Shown: in pieces, positions 5,555 to 5,686 of the stretch
Layout: every line of letters starts with the position of its first letter
How positions within the stretch are numbered: the stretch's first letter is position 1
Source of the DNA: Allobranchiibius sp038199265
Lineage (GTDB): Bacteria; Actinomycetota; Actinomycetes; Actinomycetales; Dermatophilaceae
Assembly (NCBI GenBank): GCA_038199265.1
Contig: JBBPZD010000013.1
Location: 1 to 5,686, forward strand
Direction of reading: 5' to 3'
Length of the DNA: 5,686 bases
The notes under the pieces: model-generated
Database searches by the model: none
What the model saw: only the letters and a program-made list of their open reading frames with translations
What the model was told of the DNA's origin: nothing
Program-made: the position numbers and the translations under genes

Positions 5555-5686
5555 ACGCGTCGTGCACCTATGCTGGTTGCTGCTATGTGGGCGCAAAGGG
5601 CTACCCGGCGACCCTCCTGTGGTCAGACTGCGGGACCAAGTCCGAGCGGGCGCGCGGGCCTCAAGGATCCTAGACGCGGCGGGGCC
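5555..5686. other. Window tail, nothing recognised
   Basis: After the glycosyltransferase stop I see no motif, tRNA-like fold or ribosome binding site that I can defend. An ATG at 5571 opens a plus-strand frame running off the window, but its translation is Arg/Gly/Pro-rich and unconvincing. Confidence 0.4.

Noticed and set aside
4776..5567. A 263-codon open frame on the minus strand across the right end
   Set aside because: Most of it is the antisense shadow of the glycosyltransferase remnant, whose plus-strand translation has clear family motifs. The antisense protein is Val/Asp/Arg-rich without recognisable domains. Only the part left of about 4925 was kept, as a doubtful fragment.
5571..5686. 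Possible start of another gene at the right edge
   Set aside because: An ATG opens a frame to the window end, but there is no ribosome binding site and the residues are low-complexity Arg/Gly/Pro. More flanking sequence would be needed to support it.
1..5686. CRISPR arrays, tRNA or rRNA genes, insertion sequences, attachment sites, riboswitches
   Set aside because: No regularly spaced direct repeats, cloverleaf-like segments, transposase motifs, paired terminal inverted repeats or recognisable riboswitch cores were seen on reading both strands.

Overview
This window reads as high-GC actinobacterial DNA. Third codon positions in the real genes are almost all G or C, GTG starts are used freely, and the signalling genes belong to well-known actinobacterial families: a multi-membrane-span NarL/DesK-type histidine kinase and a LuxR-type response regulator. 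A genus such as Nocardioides or a relative would fit, but the window cannot prove it.

Left part (1-909). The minus strand carries the first 36 codons of a GNAT acetyltransferase, cut by the window edge. About 370 bases without a convincing gene follow. Then comes a minus-strand gene for a small three-span membrane protein, whose start is fixed by a GGAGG ribosome binding site. A 123-base divergent intergenic region separates it from the kinase gene.

Central part (910-4625). Three plus-strand genes form a likely operon. They are a 707-residue membrane histidine kinase (ten predicted spans, degenerate GAF-like segment, HisKA_3 with His529, HATPase), a 225-residue NarL-type response regulator that overlaps the kinase by 13 bases (phosphoacceptor Asp52, LuxR HTH), and, 48 bases on, a 292-residue alpha/beta hydrolase with an intact-looking Ser-Asp-His triad. 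The simplest reading is a sensor-regulator pair co-expressed with an enzyme. The stimulus and the substrate cannot be read from the sequence.

Right part (4626-5686). GC falls to about 53% just after the hydrolase, and no intact gene was found. From about 4914 the plus strand encodes the C-terminal half of a GT1/UGT-like glycosyltransferase. It has no N-terminal domain and no plausible start, and it carries a one-base frameshift near 5463-5465, so it is almost certainly a pseudogene. Just left of it, the minus strand has a short coding-like tail ending at 4776. The two fragments abut with both upstream ends missing, as a deletion through a divergent gene pair would leave them. The glycosyltransferase remnant was not in the supplied reading-frame list because its frame stays open to the window edge.

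No CRISPR array, tRNA, rRNA, insertion sequence or clearly new system was found. The most useful points for a second look are the decayed region at 4626-5554 and the gene set around the two-component system.
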